Assembly (NCBI RefSeq): GCF_030463565.1
Contig: NC_134662.1
Location: forward strand, 4,069,001 to 4,133,000
Reading direction: 5' to 3'
Length of the DNA stretch: 64,000 nt
Source of the DNA: Pelecanus crispus
Lineage: Eukaryota; Chordata; Aves; Pelecaniformes; Pelecanidae
This document shows positions 38,901-53,900 of this stretch, piece by piece. How positions within the stretch are numbered: the first letter of the stretch is position 1; each line of letters opens with the position of its first letter. The translations under genes were made by a program, and so were the position numbers. The notes below the pieces were generated by a model. The model had not been told where the DNA came from, did not search any database, and was given only the letters and a program-made list of their open reading frames with translations.

Positions 38901-41900
38901 CTTGCTCCCAACAAGCCCTCAGAGCTCAGCTCACTTGAGGAGGTGCAAGAACTAGTTCCTATTCATAACACGCAAGAGGAGGCATCATCATCCTTGATGT
39001 GAAATCTAAAAGACGAAAGGCATTTATTATAATCTGCATGCTGAGAGGAGAAGCACGTTTTTCCTCTCTCAAGGACAGGCAAGCCTGGGAGATACCAAGC
39101 TACAGGCAAGAGAGCGCTAAACCAAAAGGCTGGAGTTGCACGGCAAACCCAGCTTTGTTTAGCCAGGGGGGGTGTGTTTTTTTCTTTTCATTATGAAAAA
39201 CTTTGTCACATGGATCTACGTCGGCATTTGACAGCGTTTCAGTTGAGGGCTGCACCACCCAGGGACAGCGGCAGCAGCATCCCAAGGAGTTGGATGGTCT
39301 CAGATCCCCACCCGCTCTCATTGCTGAGCCACGGCGAGACGCTTCTGCGCAGGTTTTATTCATTTGCAAATACCACCGGCAGAAATGGGTTCAGGAGGAA
39401 ACGCCTGCAAACACATAGGCATGGCAACAGGAAGGCTGTAGAGCAGACTAGAGTGGCCATTGCTCATTAGGGTTCCGAAGAGAGGAAAGCGCTGGGCTGG
39501 AATAGCAACGGGACATGTGAAAGCACCGTGACACAACCCAAGATACCCCGGCAAGTGCCCTCCGCCTTCCTGACCCCAGCCCCTTCAATCCCCCAGCGAA
39601 GGCTCCAGCCCCACCATCTCCACCACCGCTCCCCTCTGCTCGGGGCACTGGACTGAAATGGGAAGAGGAAATCAGCCGCCAAGTCAGAGGGAGGAAAACA
39701 TTAGTCCTGGAAATTACTTCAGTGAGCCCATCCTCTTGCAGTATTATGAGGCATTAGTCACAAACTTTCAGAGTCTCCCATTTGTCTTACGTATTTACAT
39801 TATCTAAAGAGCACTAAAACTGGTAACGTGGTAGATCCCCGCCCTGAATAGCTTACAGCGCAACCCCAGTAAATTAGACCTGCTTATATACAAAACGTAG
39901 TGTAGTAGTTTAATACAAGGCCATACTGATAACTACGACCTGTGTCGTTATAAACCATGCCTTGACTAATTACTCCACTGGTTTATATGGAGCAAAGAGG
40001 AGCAGCTACCTGAATCTCCTCAAGGGAAAGGAAGGATCATCGCCTAAACCATCGGCTCATGAAAAAAGAGAGTGAGCAAAAGGTCTCCTTTCCTCAACAG
40101 AATACAGTCACTGTCAGACCCACTGATGCTGATGCCAGCTACAGCTGATCCCAGCCAGAAGAGACCCTCAGCCGAAAGGTGCCAAGCCCCCGACGTGCAG
40201 ACAGAAGCAGCTGAAAAGGAGATGAAGACATTGGGGGTAGAAGAGCTGGCCCAAGAAACCATGAAGAGCGAGAAGGTTACAGGTGCAGCAAGCGCTGGAA
40301 AGGGGCGATGAGACGAGGGGAGGGACTGCAAAGCCGGCTCCCAGATCGGGAAAGCGCCGCTTCTGCTTTTTGAACGGTCTGACGTGCTTGAAAAGCTGCT
40401 CAGTGAAATCGCTCCAGAGAGGTCACCCGTCTCAGTTGTCAGGATTTGAAGCAAGTTATTTTGTCCCTGTTTAAGACTGATTAATAAGAATTTTAAAATT
40501 TTCTCATTGGAAATAAGAGCTTTTTACAGTGATAGCGCTTATTTTATGTTCAGTGGAAGTCCAATTTCTCAACAGATAGAAGTTATCCCACAAGGCAGGA
40601 TCTTTATTTCAAATGCTATTCTGCGACCATTCTCCACGTAAATCTTGTTTCTGGAATTAGGCTATTTGGTTTTGGGGGGGGTTGGGATTTTTTTTCTGGA
40701 TTTTTTGGGTCCCCCCCCTCCAATTTAGCATAGCCTGCAACCAAAATCCAGACAGCACATTGCAGATCATCACCGGTAGGAAAATTTTACTGGAGGGGGC
40801 TGGCAGACCTGCTTTGCCTCCATCTCTTCAGCCTGCTTTGTTAAACACTCCTCTGCCCCAGGACAGCAAACACATGGGTGAAATGCTAGCTTGAAGATCT
40901 CAACCCCGAGTGCCGCGTCTCACAGCACAGACTTTTCCCAGTTTCTCCCGTTACAGAAAGACAGACACAAACAGAGAGCTTTAAGTCTGCTGTGAAAACA
41001 CGGTTCAGAACTAACTGCTTGAGTCAGAGATGAAGTTTATAGAAGCCCACTATAAAATGGCAAAAGGGCGATTCCCTTACAGCAGGGTGACCGCTTAACA
41101 GAGAATTTTATAAGGGGTCAACAGCCAGCTGATCCTGAGGCTATGCACAGCTGCTGGCTATGGGTCTCACCAGCATGTTCTTTTTTATTTACATTAAAGT
41201 GAAATAACATCAACATACTAGAACAGGAGATGGAGGATCACAAATCATTGTCTGGTCTTCATATCAGCAGATGCTCTAGTGAATAACTTGATAAATCAAT
41301 GATAATCATTTGCTGGGCTTCTAAACAGTGAGTGCAAATGAATAGCCAGTTGATGCTACTATGGCACACTACTTCTATCATTATCCCAAAACAGAAAAGC
41401 TATCAAAACCAAGAATTAACTCCCTAGAAAAGATCAGAAAAAAATCAGGGCGAAGCAACCCAAACACTTAACCTCCTTCCCCCAGCCACTGGAAACAGCT
41501 CAGTTCCTTTAGCCAAAACAAAGTCTTTGTTAAAAATAATGAAAGAACAGGTGAAGACTAAATACAGAAGAGACAGGCATCCTAAAAATATTTTTGACCA
41601 TCAATATAAATCATTTATTTGCTCACAATCCAGACACAGAGGAAACAAATACTCCTTCTGCACAGCAACTACCCATTACTTTACTACATAGCACACAGCT
41701 GATAGGGTTTTTTTTTTTAAAAAGTATATATACACAGGCACACACAAACATACGTACATGAACAAAGCTATGCTGCCAGACAAAGAAAGATTTGGTGGCT
41801 CAAAAATCACAGATGAAGCAAATTATGTTTCAGGAAAGACAGAATCAAGAACTAAACAGCTGCAATGTAAGCAGTCAATCACTAAAAGAAAATCTTTTAG

Positions 41901-44900
41901 CTGCCAAAATCCGAAGTCTTTCTAAATATGGGGCAATAAAGTTGCAGTCTTAAGGGTTCAGTACTCTGGCTGGCAAGCTGTTCCCTTGCTTTTCTGTACC
42001 CAGCATCTGGTTTAAAAATAAAACTCCTGAAAGCTATCACGACTACATAAACACACCAATCAATTCTCCACAGAGCTCCTCTTCCTCCAAGTTTTGCAGT
42101 TAGCGACCAAGTTCTAACTGACAGGAACAGTCTCCAAGTACCACACGTTTCAGCAAAACACAGATCAAATCTTCAGCACAGTAAATCTGCTCCCACTGCT
42201 TTGCATCAAGAGTCATCGCCCCTAAACCTCTGCTGCCATTGCAAAAATTAAGGGGGACACACAAGCCCGGGGGAGCAGCTGGAGCTGGCTACCCTTGCAA
42301 ACAAAACACACCGGGAATTCCAAGGAGGAGGAAAAAAAAAAAAAAAAAAAAGAAAAATCAGGCATTACCTTGTAAAGAGATGGGAACTTTAGCCAGAACT
42401 GCATTTGGGACATTTTAAAACAGCATTCAGTTTGCTGTCGGCAGAGCAGGACGTGGATGAAGCAGCAAGGTGAGATTTTTCAGTATATAATGGAGAAAGG
42501 TCTTCATTCATGACCGCGACAGCAGCAACAGCCAGGAAGAGAGCTCATCAAGGGTTTTTAAAAATTAACATGCAGAGGAAAGGAGTGAAAATGGAGGAAA
42601 AAAGGACAGCCATACAGTGCGCCTGTCCTAAGCCTGTGGAAATTTGCATATAGTGTTTAGTCATGAAGGAGAGTGCTCTTACTTCCTCTAAGTACAAGGG
42701 CTGACTTTCAGGAAATGATGCCTGCTTGGTAAGTCAGTGAAATTACTGGCAATGCGATGAGAATTACTGTATGTGGTGTAATTTAACCACAGATACACTG
42801 TAAACAAAGCTGTGCTCCGCGGCGGCGTGGCCAGACACGGGGCTGGAGAGGTCCGGGCAGGAGCCTGGCTCCCTCGCCTCGTCCAGCAAGGAAAACACCA
42901 GTGCTTCCCCCACAGAAGCCCCTGCCCTCCTGATTTCAGGGACTCGGATGAAGTAATCAAGCTGAAAAAGATTATGAGAAGTATTCACAGCTCCCCCCCC
43001 CCCCCCCCAAGAGCCATGTGCTTTCTTTTGTCTTCAGTATCTGCCCCACCCCAAGCATTGCAATTAGAGAATAAGAAGGAGTAGCCATTTTCTTAACTTT
43101 CTTTTCTAGATCATTGTGATTTTTCTGCGTCCAGGAACATTGCCTTCTAAGGCCTTCCCTTTTGACTTAACAGTTTTGGTAACAGAAATAAGCACCATTT
43201 CTGGTGGGGAAGGGAAAAAGGCACAAAAAAGGGACATCTAAGAGGGATTCAGTCATCGTAAGCTTAAGGAAAGTCTGCTCCAACACAGCCCGAGGCTGAA
43301 GGAGAAGTGAATTTGCCAGAGTACCCACCGCCATGCAGAAAAACCATGAGAATTCTTCTGTTTGCTTTGGGCGCAAGAGGTTCCTGTTTGCTCCTCGCTG
43401 GCACAGCCGGCGGCAGCGCCGGTGCCGGGCTCTGGCCGCGGGGTTAGTCCCCCCGCGCTCCCCGGGCTGCGCGCCCGGGCTGGACGCTGCACCGCTGCGT
43501 GTCCAGGAGCGCAGCTTCGGCAAGGCTCGGTGCTAAACGCTCTCGGGCAGCCGTGCCGCCAGAGAAGGGCAGGGAGAGGGACTCAACCTGGCCAGCAAAG
43601 CCGGCTCAGCGCGACCGCAGCCGTGCAGGTGCACACGCTGGGGACAGAGAGAGGAGCACCGGCTGCAGATCTCTCCATTCCTGCTCCGAGTCTTTTCACA
43701 GAACCACGGCACGGCTTCAAGCGAAACGCAGCTCATCGCCGTTCTGCGTTAGAGCCAGCGTTTGGTGCCTGCTGTCGTTGCTGATGCAAGGGCTCTTGCA
43801 GCCCCGTGCCGAGAACTGCTGGAAAATCCCACGTTGTGAGGCAATTCTCAAAAAAGAAAACTTTGGAGCAACAGAAGACAGCAAAGCCCCTCCCAGGCCT
43901 GCAAGAGATGAGAGCAGAAAATGAGGTGCTCTCCAACCCCTCTGAGAATCAGGAGACAAACCAGAGGGGGATAGTTTTGCTTTATGACATCTGGTGAGGA
44001 GGGAGGACCGGCCCCTGCAAGAAAGACACACTGGGTCCCGGGGCTAGGAAACCATCCGCAGGTGCTAAACCCACAACAGGGCTCATTTCCAAGGGCAGCT
44101 GAGTACATGGCACAACCAAGTGCAGCACAGGGGTTCCACAGGGATTAATACATTAATAGCCCTTAATAATGAGGATCCACATTCCATCATGCAAAACACC
44201 TGGTTCAGAAGAGTTTTTTCAACAAGCAAACGGGAAAGAAAAATCCCTTTCCCTCAGGCAGTCAGACTGCAGCCAGGGATGCCGGTGCCACGGTCGGAGC
44301 AAGCGAGGAAAGGGCAGCCCCAGCAGCCCTCGTCCCTCGCTGCTGGGCTCGGCCCGTTACCGGAGCACGTTCCACCTCCGGGTGAAGGCTGCGAGCAGCA
44401 GTTACGTGAGCGCTGCTGCAGAAGAGGCATTCTGCAGGAACTGTGGTGAAAATGAAGCATTTGGTTTCTGTGGGCAGCTGGTTTGGGGTGGAGAAAGGCA
44501 GTGGGTTTTCACTGCTGCTTTTATCTGAATTTGATTGTATTTAATTAGCTGGTAGTGCCCTGGAGCTTGGGATAGGTGCATTAATGATACATTTGAAGTG
44601 AAGAGACTAAATTCGTTTTTGAAATGTCTTAATTAGTGACTTGCTGGTGACTGCCTTGCTGTGTGCCCTTGATTAAACCACCACCCCTTGCCTGAGACTA
44701 CCAAGGTCTTGCTATTTATGCAACCTTTAAAAAAAGCAGGTCGTTTATTTCCTCTTCCTTTTCTGTCCGTGGACAAATGGGGCAAAAAGTAGGCGACAAA
44801 ACTGGACCGCCAAAAGGAAGCAAGACATATGACATTGTTATAGATAACCAGGACTGCTAAATTGATTTTGCAAGACCACAGTAATATAATCACAGAAGAT

Positions 44901-47900
44901 AAGATAACCCACTGAGAAACCGCCACCTGGAATTTTAACAACCTGTCCTAGGGGAGAAGGCATGCCACAGCATTTCTGCTCTCCACAATTAATTCACGAA
45001 CACGCATGCCAACAGACAGGGACAGGAAAGCAGAATTATTCCAGCACTCGCATTAATTTGACTTACCGTCTTCCAGCAAAACCTGAAATGCACAACCCAG
45101 TTAGTTACCTGGTTGGGTAACCTTCGCAGCATCCTCTGCCACCTCCTAAACACTGACCTACAGGACAGCTTCCTGAATGTGCTCACGGTTTCTTGAAAGC
45201 ATGTGCTGAACTTCTAGGAAAGCACAGATACAAGTCGATATAGACTAATACACCTGCACAGGAGAAGACCTGGCAGCTCATCACCCTCACACAACCAAAG
45301 AGTTCAGCGCTAAATTTCCTGAAATACTTAGCTGCCAAAAGATGGGATATTCAGATGTGTCCAAGCACACTCCGGGCTCGGCTTCCTGACCCGGTGAGAC
45401 GCTTGTGAAAAAAGCCACCAGGTCCCCGAAGGTCTCTGCAAGCCAAGCTGCTGGGTCCCATCCCATGCAAACAGGCAGCTGCACGCACGGGAGAGATACC
45501 TGGGCAGTGACTAGGATGTACCATCAGATCACAGCAACGTGTCTTGGAACAATAAGTCTAAGAGTAGCCAAAGGGTAGAAGAGTACTGAATATCTGCACA
45601 TGCAGTTTGTCCTAACAAGGTTGGGTTGGGTTTTTTTTCAGAGGGATGAAAGATGGGAGAGAAAGACAAACCGTGCTTCACTTTTCCTGTTCCCATGACA
45701 CAACTGGTTTCACCCAGCTGGGTGCAAGGCTTTGCTTTGCATTTTGGCTGTTTCAAGAACCAAGAGCCATTCCTGCCACGTACAGGGCAGCCTCTGCTCT
45801 AGTTTCAAAAGCGAGCAAGAGGAAGCAAGGTGCACAGCGAGCGACTGCACTGAGAGGCTTTGACAAGTTGGAGACCACAAATGGTTTATTTTTAAAACAG
45901 GCACTAAGAACAATGGTAACGAAGCAGCTGGTAGGTATTTTATAACCAGAGCTGAAATTCGGTGTGTGTGAGGGGGGTGTTCGGATCGGCAAGCCCTGCC
46001 AGCACACAGCTCCCTTGAGGACTGGAAATTTGGAAGGCAATCGCTGCTTGTTCAGGAATGGGGAGAGGGGCAGGAGACAGCCTGCCACCGAGCAAGCGCA
46101 GAGGGGATCGCCCATGCTGGTGGGAATGCAGAGAGCCTTAAAATAAGGAGAAACAAGGAAAACTTGCGAAGCATAAAGGAAAGCCAGCGAGAGAGTAAAC
46201 TCTTGCGGGTGATCCTGAAAGCTGGAGAAGACCAGTGCGTGGCAGCAGGCAGCGAGATGCTGCGACTTGGGGAATAGAAGGCATATGAGGCCAGGGAAAG
46301 AAAAATGACTGAAGAAGGTGTTTGTGTCGGAGGCAGTATTTCTCACGGGGACTGCTGTGGTGGGACCACTGGTGTTTTGAGCGCGTTACAGATCAGGACA
46401 CACAGTGACCGCCTGCAGAACTGGAGACAGGGGAACTCACTTGATCAGTCTGACTCAGACCAATTCTGCTTTGAATTAAAGCATCTATTTTAAAACATCT
46501 CCCAGTGGTCTGCTATTACATTATATTACCAGCATTTTTTAAGAGCACTCTGTGTTTCAGATCAGCACTTTTCCCGCTTTTGTTAGCTTTATGAAGGGGA
46601 GGAGGCGGAGAATGGTGCTTGCCAAGAACTTCAGAAGGCAGCTCTCCGTTGCCTCCTGTGCCTTCTTGCCTGCCCAGAGGTGGACATCGCTGTTTGAAGA
46701 TAGCCATACAGACGAAAACTAACAACTCTGGAACAGGGGAGATGCCGATGCCCTCCAGGCCCTCATACCCCCTCCCTAGGGCCATGGGCATCTCGGCCGG
46801 CTCCTGCAATCCGGAGCCAAGCACAACTGACAACAAATTATGCCTCAAAAGCAGAATTATTATCACTTAATCACAGGTATCTCTGCCTGAGACAGTCCCA
46901 AAAGCTCCTCTTATACATGGAAGGGAAAGATTTACTCCTAAAGCACAGTTCATCCAACCAAAATTATTGCTTTATTCTATTATTGCGTTATTCTATTGCT
47001 TTAGAACAATGTCATCTGCATCCCAGATCCGTCCCCTCCTCCTCAGTAACCAGCTCAGGGTGGCTAAATCAGATGATCCGAGCAAACCAAGCCCTCGGTC
47101 GGTGAATCCTGTGCTGGTGTCCGAGCCCTGCAGTTCAGGAAAGGGCCGCAGCACCCACACACACCTGCCTGGTCTGGCCCTTTGCTGCAAACCCAGCACA
47201 CAGGCACTGACCAGCTACGGGTGCGCCTGTTTCCAGCACAGCTCACAACCAAAGCACCCAAAACCCTTCACACGTGTTAACAGCCCGGGCTGATGCCGCT
47301 GTCTCCTCGCACACCGACGGCAACACTCGCTCAGCTCCAAGCTGGGAGCTCAGGCAGGTGCGTGGCTGTCTTATCCGGTGGATCATCTGAAGGGTCTTTT
47401 CCAACCTAAAGGATTCTATGATTCTATGAAAGTGCATTATCTGATGTCTCACCACCCAGGCACCCTACACGTGGCGAGCCACGGCGAGGCAGGAGCCCAC
47501 GCCGAGAGCAGGGCAGCGGCGCTCGCGGCCGCCTGCCAGGCAGTGCACGCTGTCATCTCCAACACGATTTCACCGTACTTACTGTAACTAGGTCAGATGA
47601 GCCGTTATAATCACAGCCTTCATTTTTCTAAACCGAGGCCTGAAGTAAGTGTTAGGCATCTCACCGAAAGTGTTTTTAAAGTGTAATTAAGTCAGCCAAA
47701 ACCCCAACCCCGGAGTGCAACAAAGACAGGAGCATGTAAAGCAACTTGTTCATAAAATGCTTCAAAGGCACCAGAGCCAGTTAATTGTCTTCAAATTGAT
47801 TTTAATATCTGTATTCCCTGTAGACATAACTCCAGGACAGCGATAGGAAGTTCCAGGACGTTTCTTATTCCAGGAAACTCTTCATTTCAGTCAGAACCAA

Positions 47901-50900
47901 GTCTTGCATATAATTTAATAACTGTTACATTGATTTCTCTTAAATCACCACAGCTCTGTGCACTGAAGCACTTTTAAAAATTAATACCTTTTTTTTTTAA
48001 GAGTAGGTTAATTCCCCCCCCCCCCCTTTTAACAAGAAAGATTAATAGGAGATTGCAAGGAGCTGGTAGTAAAAAGAGGGCTGGTTTATGATTAACACAT
48101 GTGGTCAAGAGCCCCCATACACCACAAGCAGATCAAACAAGGCTGTAACTGCATCTTTACAGCATTACTGCAAATGACTCTACACAAGAGCAGCCAGTTC
48201 CTCCCTGCCCCCACAAGCTAAATCAGTCTGGACTGACCTCCTTCCTCCAGTCCAAGCACAACTCAGATTTTAAAAAGGGTACCCAAGTTTCCTGCCAAAG
48301 CATTTATACGCAGAGCTGCTTCACTGAGGAGAAGAGGAAGAAGCTTCTGCAGAGCTCCCTGCCACGTCCACACCTTGCACGCTCAACAGGAGCTGCTCGC
48401 CCTCGCTGCAAAAAGATCAGTTTTATTTTGCAGTGTAACTTAATGGCAAATGAAGTCAGAAGAGGAGGCTTCTGTGCATTCAGGAAAATCCTGCTCTGGG
48501 TAGCCACAAGGAGCAAGTCAGAGTTAAGCAAAGGGAAACACAGATTGACTATCAGAAACAGGCAGGATCATTTTCGATAACAAAAGGAGGGAGGAAATGG
48601 GCAGAGGTGTGTGCTTTAAAGTAATTCTAAACAGGATAGAACAGTGACATTTAAAGACAAATCTGTGGTGGCTAAGAGCAGTGAGTATTTAAGTGACAGG
48701 TATGCTTTTCTAGAACAGGCTGCTCTGCTTTTATGATAAGGCTCTGGGGACAGACTACAGCTCACCACACACCCCTGCTGAGGGCCAGCAGATGCCAAAG
48801 CGTAAGTTAAAACCTCCTGGATTTAGATTTTTTTGTTGTGGCAATTAACAGCTCTTACCATCAGTGACACAAGATAGCACTGACATGATAAAAATGCCTT
48901 TGCAGTAGAATTACTGCACAGAAGCACCGGATTCCAACTACCAGTACCTGAGGCTGGAGGAATAAACAGCAGAAAGTGAGGGACGCAACGGAAACCAAAG
49001 CCTGCTTCTCTTCAGTACTTTGATTTCCAAGGATATGTGTGCAGTCAGTAGGCTTTTTTCATGAAGAGACAACACCACAGGGCCTGGGAGAGACTTGGGC
49101 TTAAGACAACAGTTCCCAAGATCAAGAAATGCTATCAGACCCCAATACGGCCTCATATAACTATTTTCTAAACCTCAGTTTAAGCCACTTGTTTATATAA
49201 AGAATGCCAACAGACCGGCAAGGATGAATCACCCAACAGCAAGCCAAAAAACAAAAATATTGTGGAGGAAACAAGTTCACATTAGTCTGTTCTGACCATG
49301 CAAATGAAGCACCTTTTCCAATATGCAGCAGGCGTTGAGCGAGGCGGCTGCGATACACGCAGAAATTGCTCTTCACCAGACCCGAGTGGCAGCAGTGAAT
49401 GATTCAACTAAAAAGAAATTCCCAGAGCAATTAAGAAATGTGGCAACTCCCACTCACGGCATCCTCAGGCCGGCAAAGGCTTTACACTCTGATGGTCCAG
49501 CTGAGGACCTCCGAAACAAAATACGGAGAGAAGATAGAGGGGAGCAAGTGCCAGTGCTGGAGGAAAACGCGTCAGCCTTCCCACTCTCCAAAGCCTCGAG
49601 TCCCCCAAACCCTAGGGTACGTGAACAATCCTCCGATCATCACCACCAACAGAAAGTGTTTACTGCACAAATACCTCAGAATCATTACTTATTTGCTATT
49701 TAGACCTTTTAAATCGATTTTCAGTATTCCTGGAAAACTCTTTAACACGACAAACTGCCTACAGGCTACGCAGTCCGAGGGCAGGCTGGAGTCCCACTGC
49801 AGCCTGGAATGGCTGCAGGTACATTTTAGGGAGGTGGCGTTCACCGTCTCACTGTCAGATCACACGTGGGGACCACAAAGCTTCACTCCAGATCAGAGAT
49901 GACACCTCCATCTCCTCCCTCTGCCCCCCCACGACAGCACGCAGAAGTCAAGCACTGGCAGGCTGCCGAGATACACAGAGGGCTCTAACCCAAGGGGATA
50001 GCAAGCTCTCCTGTGCTCCTGAACTATCATAGACAGGATTTTGGTATCTGAGCAAAGAGAATAGCCTGTATTCATGTATGAAGGCAGCACAAGTTCTCAT
50101 GTGAGCACCCAATCTACTTTGTCTGCCCAGTGACCACAGATTTAATCAAGAATCTCTTACCAAAGCATGCGAACTCCTCATGTTCTCTCTTTGGTTTCAC
50201 TCCTCTGTTTGGCATGGTCATAACAGGAAAGTTTAACGGGACTCGTCACTCCTACCACTGCACTAGGCAAGTATGGAAAAGATAGGTACTTTCCTACATG
50301 GTCACCTGGAAAGATGTAACCACCCAAGCTGCTCCCACACCTTCTGAATGGCATGTTTCAGCTTCCCAGGCAGATTGTTAATATTTAGCAGTTTGGCATC
50401 TGGGACAGCAAGAAATCAGTACAGTGGAAAATACTGCTGAAGCAAGGGATGGAAAAGCTCCAGGACGCTCCCAGATGACTCCAGACTGATGCCACTGCCT
50501 CCAGTTAAGTGCTTGCTGCTCTACCAGATCCAGGCTCTAATTCCGGCTCCTGTGAAAAAATCATCAGCTTTTCTTTGGATGAGCAATGACTAGTAGTTGA
50601 GAAAGCCCTAGGTTTTATCAATGGATTTCCATGTTAGTGCTTATTGCACTCTAATATGTGAGAGCACCAGGAGCAAACCACGCAGGAAGCTCAAAGTAGT
50701 CAAGAGCTGAGTGTTCAGAAAGGCTGACCTGGCTCCGTACTTCAGCAGAACAAGCCATCTGAGCTGGAGGATGACTCAAGACTGAAGCAGAGCACCGACA
50801 CTAGTGTTATTTCACACTAATGGGGCACTGTCACACTAGACACCTGGCAAGCACTGTCTGTCTGCCCTGTGGCAGCTCGAGACAGACACCATGCCGCTGA

Positions 50901-53900
50901 GGCACGAGCTTGATCAGATCAGTTTCAGTTTGGAAAACAAAGCTCTAAAAAGGGTGTTATTCAGTGTTTCTCAGTTTCGGAGCACACAGGGTGACACATC
51001 ACTGCCTTGGGTTATCTGTGGGAATCTCCAGAAAGCCCGAAGCTGTAATGCTGAGTGCACAGACCTACAGACAACCACCAAACAGGACAGAAAAGCACCC
51101 ATAAAAACGCTCTGTTCCCCGTGGGAACGAACATAGCGCCACCTGCTATTACGTGGTACAATACCTGAGTAAAAGAACTGGCTTGGCTGTGTTAGATTTG
51201 GAGATGGGCACTTTATTGTTCCTATAACTGAAGCAGAAGAACAGTTGCAAGCACACTGTAATAGGTGCAGTCTCACAACAGTTGGCTTGGAAAGAAGGGG
51301 TCCAAGCAAAAGCGTAACTGCCTACAATCACCTCGCTCCCGTCTGTTGCTTCCTCTCCAAAATGATGAGAGTGGCACAAGAATTATTTCTTGTTCTGGAA
51401 ATCATTTGAGGTCAGCTATGTCTGGTTTGTCTCAGAGCCCTCCTGCTCTTTTATCACCTAGCCGACACAAAGCATCATCTCCTTTTCACAAACAATCTCC
51501 AAAAATGTGCTCTTCCAAGCTGGCTGAGATCAATTTCGGTGATGCAGCAGGGGAAGGAAGCTGATCGACCATTTAGATACTAGAAAATACATAAGTTAAA
51601 GAAATAATTAAGCCCTCTTCCCGTTAAACCCATCAGCCAAACTACACCGGGCCTGCAAGCTGAGACCTACGGAGAGGACCCCTCTCCCTCTTCCCATCGC
51701 AGGCTGTTAAATGGCTTCCACAAGTTGATGAGATCACATTTCTCTTTCATTCCTCCCGCAATTAATTCTGCAGGAGGCAAAGATCAATGCTATTGCGATT
51801 CATTTACTTATCTGGTTTTATCCAGTTAGAAGACTCTGACCGACAGCTGCTGGTGACTGACCAGATCCGCTGCGTCAGGTGAGTCAACGTGAGGCACGCC
51901 CAGCAGCTTTGCTCAGGGAGTTGAATTCGGGCTACCGCGCCAGTGGCTCACCTCAAATCGCACAAATCCCCAGCATATGTAAATCCAAACCTGCAGAAAT
52001 CGGAGCCCCAAGGAGGTTCAAAACCTCTTTCAGCCACGGCAAGAAAATTAAAGCACAATTAGGGGGCATTAACACATTCCCCTCAAGAAGAAGGGAAATG
52101 CATCAATTTGCTGATGCATCAATTAATGAATCACGCAGGAAGAAGAGACACATTACGAAGGAAAGACTTTCTGTTTATACATGTGTCTTGACATTCAGCA
52201 GTTACTGAAAATAAAATACATTCAAAAACGCACAGCAGCTTAATGGGGCCTGCTGAAGTTTTTCTTGGTGCGTCAAAGCACAGTGCTAGCATGCAGGACA
52301 CCCGTACTGCCCCAGTTTATCCTCATGTCTCCCTTGTGCTGTTTTCAGCAACTTAGGGCTGCATTGTAAGGCATGCGTAGAATTAGTAGTGAAACATCTA
52401 GAAAGGTCAGTCTTCACCTGAGCACAGAAAAGGAGAAAACAACAAACTCGGTTCCATCTCGCACAACACCCAAACAGTGCCCTTGTGCTTATCTATCACA
52501 CTGAGTCACAAACCTGAAGCAGACAACTGTGATGTTCAGATTAGCTAGTTCCCACACTCAGAGGAAGCTTGGCTCTGCTGGTAAGCTGCTTTGTGACCAG
52601 GAAAAAACAATACTTTTAGTGAAACAAGTTTAACTTACAGATAACAGATGAAGGTTGTGAAGAGAGCCCATGATTTTGCACACCTAAAAGGTTCCTTTGA
52701 GACCCTCCAAGCACCCCTGAGGCTTGAAGGTCCAATCTGTCAGCACCCGATGAGCCCCCAACCAACCTGTTAATCAGGTCTCATTAGAAGACCTTAAGCA
52801 TACTAAAATATCTCTCTCTCTCTCTCAATCACTAATTTCTAATATAAGCTCCCTGTAGCATTGTCTAGTGGAAAAAGCTATTCTGCACATGGCTTGAAGC
52901 ACGTGCCCATCTCAGAGCACCGCCACAGCCCTGCTCCTTCTCATGTTTCTTGTCTGATGGGAGAGTTGTGCTCAAACAACGGTTCAGGACACAAGTCAGG
53001 GGCTGGAGGTAAAGGGCTGCTCTCTAACTCTGCCCGCACTCCTTCTCCTTGGCTACTTCCCGCAGGGTTTTGAAGCACGGCGGGCTGTGCCCTTTGCCTA
53101 ACTGAGGCAGGACGCTGGACTGCATCTGGCACCTGCATGCTTCCCAGATAACTCAGAGTTATTCCCAGTCTCAGTGACTTACTGAGATAGGAAAGCTGAG
53201 ACTAGGGAGTTCACTCAGTTTGGCTGTTGCCTTGATAGGTCAAAGCAGGGTACCATTCTGCAGTTTTACTCACTGTGTATCTTCAGATGCTGGGGGAAAC
53301 CCTAACGCAAAGAACATACACAGCCAGACATCGATAATATCTACATTAACTCCTAGAAAGGATATAGCTAGTCCCTTCTTTATTCCAAGTCAGCTCTGTC
53401 CTATCAGCTGCTTTCCAGGCTTTACTGACCAATCTTATCATGAGATGTTGCCAAAAGCCAGCACAACATTTCAAAAACACCATGGAAAGAGCTCCTTCCC
53501 ACCCAGAGAGATCCCTGAGGTGAGGATGCCTCTTGGTCCCTAGAGACGCCGCATGAACCGGGGTGACTATTCATTCTTCCCACACTTCAGCTCTGCAAAA
53601 AATGAACTGGCTCCAATCTCAGTTTGCTAGGCACTGAGTTGATGTAATCCCTAAATATTCACTATTCAGGAATCCACCACTCGTAATCAGTGAGAAAGCA
53701 CACGCAACATACACAAGTGAAGAGCGTTTCAGGAGGCAGATGATTTAACTCTCTGAAGCACATTCAAATTCACACTTACCTATACCCTCCTGCAAATGGG
53801 ATTCTCCCATGCGCTTTCAGTGTTTATGTTAAACGTCACTTTAAAAAACAGAAGCAATTTTACCACAGATAAGCTCCTACTAAGCCAACGTATAGCTCCT

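Noticed and set aside
52811-52826. Short (CT)n microsatellite
   Set aside because: Only eight units in an intron; nothing suggests function.
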